A stretch of DNA of 64,000 bases from Paenibacillus piri (GTDB lineage: Bacteria > Bacillota > Bacilli > Paenibacillales > NBRC-103111): the NCBI RefSeq assembly GCF_004354045.1, contig NZ_SMRT01000015.1, positions 62,001 to 126,000 on the forward strand, in the 5' to 3' direction. Numbering within the stretch: position 1 is the first letter of the stretch; every line of letters starts with the position of its first letter. Positions 60,370-64,000 of this stretch are shown piece by piece. The notes under the pieces are model-generated. The model did not search any database and had not been told where the DNA came from. It saw nothing but the letters and a program-made list of their open reading frames with translations. The translations under genes and the position numbers were made by a program.

Positions 60370-60747
60370 TTAGATCGGTTCCTCGCTTATCAGCGTCAGG
60401 CCGCAGGAAGGACATTCTTTCGTGTTCGCGGCAATCCGGAATTGGCAGGCGGGGCACCGCTCCTCCGGAATAACGGAGGCGTTCGCCGCCGCTGCCCGCA
60501 GGCGGCCTCGTCCTCCGGTAAAGTAGCTGCCGATTCGTTTGCCGTCGACCTCTATGACCTGCAGCTCTTCTGTAGGCAGCCAGACGATCCTACCGTGGGA
60601 ATCGCTGACCGCCGCTGCCGGAATTTCCGTTGGATCCTCCCAAGGGGACGGATTCCCTCCCTGCCGTCCCGACCGGTGAACGAGGAAACCAGTCCCGATC
60701 AGGACATAGCGTCTGCCGGTTGGTTTATGCAGTACGATCGTGGCCAT
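60370..60747 (-). CDS. small protein with C-terminal zinc ribbon
   Basis: The 125-aa protein starts MATIVLHKPTGRRYVLIGTG, has WLPTEELQVIEVDGKRIGSY in the centre and ends with a zinc ribbon: CPAC, 10 residues, then CPSC. I do not recognise the family. ATG 60747 is preferred, 8 bases after GGGAGG; a longer frame to 61080 is a shadow of the HD-domain gene upstream. It lies 83 bp downstream of that gene on the same strand. The zinc ribbon suggests nucleic-acid or protein contact. Confidence 0.65.
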   Translation of the reverse strand: MATIVLHKPTGRRYVLIGTGFLVHRSGRQGGNPSPWEDPTEIPAAAVSDSHGRIVWLPTEELQVIEVDGKRIGSYFTGGRGRLRAAAANASVIPEERCPACQFRIAANTKECPSCGLTLISEEPI

Positions 60748-60830
60748 CGTCATTTCCTCCCCGAAGTGGAACTTATACTCATTACCCATCTTTTCCGAAA
60801 TACGAACATGATGCGGCTCCGTTACCGGAG

Positions 60831-61451
60831 TCACACCCCGAGCATGACCGACAGCTCGGCATGGGCCTCGGCAAGCCAAGGGTGTACGACCTTCAGCTGT
60901 TCGCGACGGCTCCACAAATAATCGATGTAAACGAAAACTCCATGCTCCAGCGAGACGTCCAACTGCTCGAGCAGCTCGGTTAAGTAAAGAGGGCGGCCGG
61001 CTTGATCCCATTCGATCTTGTCCGCTATAAATACGATCCGGTCGAGCACGGTGCTGGACGCTTTCAAGGTTGTGTGGCATTCGATCGCATCGAGCACCGC
61101 GATGTTCTCTATACCGAATACGTCGCGGGCGATTGTCCGCGAAAGCTTCTGGTGAATAATCATCGGGAATGCTGCTTCCTCGGGAAGAACGTCGATATTG
61201 AGCTCCCAGGCGGCGCGGATTCTGTCCTGGTTGGGGATGATTGTGCTGATGTCATGCAAAAAGCCTGCCGCCCGTGCGCTGTCCGGATCACCGCCAAAGC
61301 GGGCGGCCAGTCGTTCCGCTTCATAGCCGACTTTGAGGCAGTGCCCGGCGGTATGCGGGCAATGATGGAGACGCAGGAAGCGGCTCGTATCCTGTTCCAG
61401 ATTGCCTGAGAACGACATGCTTTCTTTCATATTTTGCAGCAAGGGGTACAA
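60831..61451 (-). CDS. YqeK-like HD-domain hydrolase
   Basis: The 206-aa HD-superfamily protein has the metal motif order: His in HTAGHCLKVGYEAERLA, HD in AAGFLHDISTII, then MIIHQKLSRTIARDVF, AIECHTT and RIVFIADKIEWDQAG. This layout matches YqeK, which hydrolyses Ap4A symmetrically in Firmicutes. However, it is not next to nadD, where yqeK normally lies, so it is a stand-alone relative. TTG 61451 is chosen, with AAAGAGGTG 6 bases upstream. The 317-bp gap after it up to 61768 has only an imperfect 38-bp direct duplication at about 61630-61705 and no convincing gene. Confidence 0.8.
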   Translation of the reverse strand: MYPLLQNMKESMSFSGNLEQDTSRFLRLHHCPHTAGHCLKVGYEAERLAARFGGDPDSARAAGFLHDISTIIPNQDRIRAAWELNIDVLPEEAAFPMIIHQKLSRTIARDVFGIENIAVLDAIECHTTLKASSTVLDRIVFIADKIEWDQAGRPLYLTELLEQLDVSLEHGVFVYIDYLWSRREQLKVVHPWLAEAHAELSVMLGV

Positions 61452-61768
61452 GACGTTCACCTCTTTCCAGGGAGTAAGATGGATGTGTGCAGGACAGGCT
61501 GACGATTGTGGCAGTTGGGAGACGGTAGAGATTAGCGGCAGGGACGAAAGCGAAGAAAAGTGATGAAGCGGAGCAGGGACCATGATCCTTCGCCGCCGCG
61601 GGTAATATTGTGCATTGCCCACCGTGGAGCGTTGTAGATGAGGCGGCACCGGTGCAATGCCATGAAGCGCTGCAGATGAGGCGACGCCGATGCGCTGCTC
61701 GCCATGCGTCTGCGGGCTGGTCGAGCGGGGCAGGGGCTTGAATCAAGTGCGCCGCGGACAAGATCGCC

Positions 61769-62572
61769 TCATGATTCCAATGTAAGCTTCATGCCTGTTT
61801 CCGCCAATGTTACGGCGGTGGGAAGCGGGTAGCCGACTCTGACGTCGACGCCGTGGGACATATGGGTGAACACCGTCCTCTGCGGCTGTACTTCTGCCAG
61901 CAGCCCCAGGGCTTCGACCATATCGTACACCGAGCGGCCTTCCTTGTCAGCGTGCTCCTCGTAGAAATTCGTGCCGAGCACAAGCAGCCGCAAGCCGCGC
62001 AGCGGAACCTTCTGCTCCTCGCTGAGGTTGATGGCATCCGGGCAGTAAGCCCAACTGCAGCAGTCGGCCGCAGGACCGGCAGCCCGCTTGTCGAATCGAT
62101 ACGCGTACGAATAGCCGTTCTTGCCGTGGCATACTTTCCATGGCCGGATGGACCAGCGTCCCCATTCCATTCCGCCGCTGCAATCGTGATAGGCCAGCTG
62201 ATTTTCCAGCCACGGAAATTGCCGGCGCAGCGTCAGCAGCACGTCGGAGGGCGCATACACATGCCCTTGCTCGCGCAGCCAGCGGCAGGCGTCGGCCCAC
62301 TCCGGCAGGCCGGCGATATGGTCGAAATGGGCATGCGTAATCAGCACATGCCCGATGGACTTCTTGCCCAGTCGTTCCATCTGCGTCCGCCATTCCGGCC
62401 CGCAGTCGATCAGCAGCTCGCCTGCGTCCGTCTCCAGCAGCGCGGACGAGCGTAAACGGCGGTTCCGGCCGGTTGTTCGGGCTTCATTACATACTTCGCA
62501 AGAGCAATACACCCTGGGAACCCCCATCGAATCGCCGGTACCCCAAAAGGTTAAACAGTCTGTATTCGTCAT
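61769..62572 (-). CDS. PhnP-like metallo-beta-lactamase fold phosphodiesterase
   Basis: The 267-aa protein opens with LTFWGTGDSMGVPRVYCSCE, the PhnP-type N-terminus with its Cys cluster (CSCEVC). The metal motif THAHFDHIAGLPEWAD follows and later ligands are in HMSHGVD. PhnP cleaves 5-phosphoribosyl-1,2-cyclic phosphate in C-P lyase pathways, but no phn genes are nearby, so another cyclic or phosphodiester substrate is possible. ATG 62572 has GGAGCG upstream, only moderate; the longer frame to 62782 lacks support. Confidence 0.8.
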   Translation of the reverse strand: MTNTDCLTFWGTGDSMGVPRVYCSCEVCNEARTTGRNRRLRSSALLETDAGELLIDCGPEWRTQMERLGKKSIGHVLITHAHFDHIAGLPEWADACRWLREQGHVYAPSDVLLTLRRQFPWLENQLAYHDCSGGMEWGRWSIRPWKVCHGKNGYSYAYRFDKRAAGPAADCCSWAYCPDAINLSEEQKVPLRGLRLLVLGTNFYEEHADKEGRSVYDMVEALGLLAEVQPQRTVFTHMSHGVDVRVGYPLPTAVTLAETGMKLTLES

Positions 62573-62768
62573 TATATGGCGCTCCGTCAGCAAGATGAGA
62601 TGCGTACTACAAGCATAACAGGAATGAAGGGAGCCAACAAGCCGCCCCGCAGCAAAAAGCGGTATTGGGTCGACCGCCGTCATGCAACGCCTCACCGTGA
62701 GCTGGGAGCTTCGCGCGGGTACGGAAGATAGCGGCGCTTGAGCCGGAAGAACAGGAAGAACATAGTTC

Positions 62769-62818
62769 TTGACGGGTTCCACATTGTATAGTTATGATAA
62801 ACATTGTTGAATAAAATT
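62769..62818 (+). promoter_or_regulatory. promoter and candidate operator of the XRE-cupin gene
   Basis: TTGACG at 62769-62774 and TATGAT at 62793-62798 are 18 bases apart. AACATTGTTGAATAAA follows immediately and matches the 20-bp phased repeats at 63515 (AACATAGTTGAATAAA), suggesting the regulator binds both places. The rest of 62573-62768 shows no gene. Confidence 0.6.
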
Positions 62819-62837
62819 AAATTAGGAGACTAGAGCG

Positions 62838-63395
62838 ATGATGGATCTGGGGAATAAGATTAAAAAGCTGCGTACCGAGCAAAACCGAAACTTAATGGAT
62901 ATAGCCAATGCCTGCGGCTTTTCGAAAAGCTTGCTGTCCAAAATCGAAAACGGCAAAACCGTGCCGCCCATCTCTACGTTGATGAAAATTGCCGATGCGC
63001 TGGGTACGAAGGTTTCGATCCTGCTCGACGACCAGCAGCGTTCGGGTACGATTTTTACGGATAAGGAGACGAGCACTTCCAAAATGGTCAAAACGGAGAA
63101 GGGCTATTCGTTTTTCACCTTTGCCGTCGAGCGGAGCGAGAAGCTGATGCAGCCGTTTTTGTTTATTTCGCGAAAAAAAGAGCATGACAGCAAAAATGTG
63201 TACAGCCACAACGGGGAAGAATTCATTTATATTTTGGAGGGCGAGATGCGGTACAAGGTAGGCAGCTCGGAATATACGCTGAAGCCGGGCGACAGCCTTT
63301 ATTTCGATTCCATCGAAAAGCATACGTTAATCCCGATTACCGATGAGGTCAAGTATGTGGCTGTATTTACCCAATCGAAAGCGAGCGAGGAATAG
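62838..63395 (+). CDS. XRE-type regulator with C-terminal cupin domain
   Basis: The 185-aa protein has an N-terminal Cro/CI helix-turn-helix (IKKLRTEQNRNLMDIANACG, SKSLLSKIENGKTVPPISTL) and a C-terminal cupin_2 barrel at about residues 100-180 (HNGEEFIYILEGEMRYKVG, TLKPGDSLYFDSIEKHTL). The His, Glu and second His are consistent with a metal or small-ligand sensor. This architecture is typical of PuuR/SutR-type regulators of nearby catabolic genes. AGGAG precedes the ATG. The downstream Gfo/Idh/MocA oxidoreductase, separated by 440 bp of promoter and repeat DNA, is the probable target. Confidence 0.9.
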   Translation: MMDLGNKIKKLRTEQNRNLMDIANACGFSKSLLSKIENGKTVPPISTLMKIADALGTKVSILLDDQQRSGTIFTDKETSTSKMVKTEKGYSFFTFAVERSEKLMQPFLFISRKKEHDSKNVYSHNGEEFIYILEGEMRYKVGSSEYTLKPGDSLYFDSIEKHTLIPITDEVKYVAVFTQSKASEE

Positions 63396-63465
63396 GCGGG
63401 AGAGTCATCGATGGCGAAAACAAGGGGAAAGCGGGACATCCTGCGAAACCTTTGTTTTTTTTTGT

Positions 63466-63503
63466 AGAAAGCGATTGCAATATAAAAAAAGCTGGTGTAC
63501 AAT
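63466..63503 (+). promoter_or_regulatory. promoter with overlapping cre-like site upstream of the oxidoreductase
   Basis: TTGCAA (63475-63480) and TACAAT (63498-63503) are spaced by 17 bases, a good sigma-A promoter. AGAAAGCGATTGCA (63466-63479) resembles a cre site and overlaps the -35 element, so glucose repression through CcpA is plausible. Confidence 0.65.
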
Positions 63504-63514
63504 GAATGCAAGTC

Positions 63515-63594
63515 AACATAGTTGAATAAAGTACAACATGGTTAAGTAAATGTAAAAAGGGTTTAAGAAGATGTAAAACGGTTGAAATGAAATT
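63515..63594 (+). repeat. four degenerate 20-bp phased repeats (candidate operator array)
   Basis: Units at 63515, 63535, 63555 and 63575 share AA at the start and GTT at positions 7-9: AACATAGTTGAATAAAGTAC, AACATGGTTAAGTAAATGTA, then two weaker copies. A 20-bp period places them on nearly the same DNA face. They lie just downstream of the promoter at 63475-63503. The rest of 63595-63838 shows no convincing gene. Confidence 0.55.
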
Positions 63595-63838
63595 GAAGAG
63601 ACTCCTGCAGATTGAATTTGAAAAAAGGAGGGATTCACAGCGACTACAGACGTGCAATCCGGCAGCCTGCAAGGGCGGCTTGAGCAGCAGGCGTCAGGAA
63701 GGACGACATTCCGCTAATGAAACGCTGCATGCTGATGAGCAGCTGGTATTCAAGCACGGCCAAAAAGAAAACGCTTACACTTAGCTTTTATTTCAATTAT
63801 TGAACTTATTAATAATTTTAAAAGGTGGAGAACAAAAA

Positions 63839-64000
63839 ATGAAAACGTTCAAAGTAGGTATCGTAGGCGCAGGCGGCGTTACGGAATTGCATTTTGTAGG
63901 CTACAAAGAACATCCGGAACGGATCGAGATCACGGCCTTATGCGATCCGAATCCTGAAGCGCTTCATGCGAAGGCGGACAAATACGGCGTTCCGCAGCGG
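63839..64000 (+). CDS. Gfo/Idh/MocA-family oxidoreductase (partial, runs off the window)
   Basis: The 54 residues present begin MKTFKVGIVGAGGVTELHFV, a Rossmann NAD(P)-binding motif, followed by ITALCDPNPEALHAKADKYG, the typical second strand and Asp of Gfo/Idh/MocA proteins (usual length 330-390 aa). These enzymes oxidise sugars, inositols or sugar acids. AAAGGTGGAG precedes the ATG by 8 bases. Regulation by the XRE-cupin protein upstream and by CcpA is suggested by the promoter region. The C-terminal substrate domain is beyond the window, so no substrate can be proposed. Confidence 0.88.
   Translation, partial: MKTFKVGIVGAGGVTELHFVGYKEHPERIEITALCDPNPEALHAKADKYGVPQR

Noticed and set aside
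60748..61080. N-terminal extension of the zinc-ribbon gene
   Set aside because: It translates the HD-domain gene in another frame; a clear ribosome site supports the start at 60747.
61321..61761. 146-aa minus-strand frame between the HD-domain and PhnP-like genes
   Set aside because: It overlaps the HD-domain gene in another frame, and its sequence is low-complexity with no motif.
63587..63784. 65-aa frame upstream of the Gfo/Idh oxidoreductase
   Set aside because: It begins inside the phased repeats, has no ribosome site and no similarity I recognise.

Overview
The window looks like a chromosomal segment of a Paenibacillus-type member of the Firmicutes. The grounds are three-fold SLH-domain surface proteins, copper-amine-oxidase-N 'stalk' proteins, YesM/YesN-type two-component pairs with AraC-type output, several CUT1 sugar ABC systems with separate lipoprotein binding proteins, frequent TTG/GTG starts behind strong GGAGG sites, and CcpA-like operators. 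No rRNA, tRNA, CRISPR array or phage module was seen. Most of the window is moderately GC-rich. Two stretches are clearly AT-richer: the left edge (about 1-1600) and about 52.4-60.3 kb.

Layout. 1-1600: an IS200/IS605 relic (tnpA and tnpB fragments) beside a structured repeat, then a PaiB-family gene. 1.7-4.0 kb: an FAD oxidoreductase and an ECF41 sigma factor, with a matching ECF41-type promoter. 4.2-10.4 kb: assorted single genes (stalk protein, HAD nucleotidase, DUF2306 protein, PhyH dioxygenase with AraC regulator, LURP-like protein, alpha/beta hydrolase). 10.5-20.5 kb: a two-component system divergent from a sugar-acid operon (two UxuA-like paralogues, binding protein, two permeases, DapA-family aldolase, GarR-type reductase). 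20.5-26.0 kb: three exported proteins, two of them with SLH anchors, one carrying an eight-fold PQQ-type propeller. 26.2-40.3 kb: a long envelope-associated run (membrane protein, ABC ATPase and permease, Gly-Ala-repeat protein, MoxR ATPase, DUF58 protein, two large VWA membrane proteins), interrupted by a 159-bp MITE-like palindrome. 40.5-46.9 kb: small genes, including an XRE regulator-peptide deformylase pair, and a decayed hydrolase gene. 47.1-50.7 kb: a ugp-like ABC operon whose binding-protein gene is preceded by three tandem 93-bp promoter/hairpin repeats. 51.1-52.3 kb: Nudix and histidine phosphatase genes. 52.6-60.3 kb: an AT-rich carbohydrate island (binding protein, two sugar-isomerase-like TIM barrels, LacI regulator, two permeases, frameshifted MFS). 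60.4-64.0 kb: zinc-ribbon protein, HD hydrolase, PhnP-like hydrolase, XRE-cupin regulator, and the start of a Gfo/Idh/MocA oxidoreductase.

The most interesting material is between genes: at least four families of structured repeats. Two of them (R1, the 93-bp unit; R3, the 115-bp inverted pair) show compensatory changes between copies, and R1 carries a conserved promoter-like core pointing at the next gene. R2 is a MITE-like palindrome that interrupts the MoxR/VWA operon. R4 is a 35-bp palindromic box upstream of two exported-protein genes. All functions are inferred by reading; no database search was possible.
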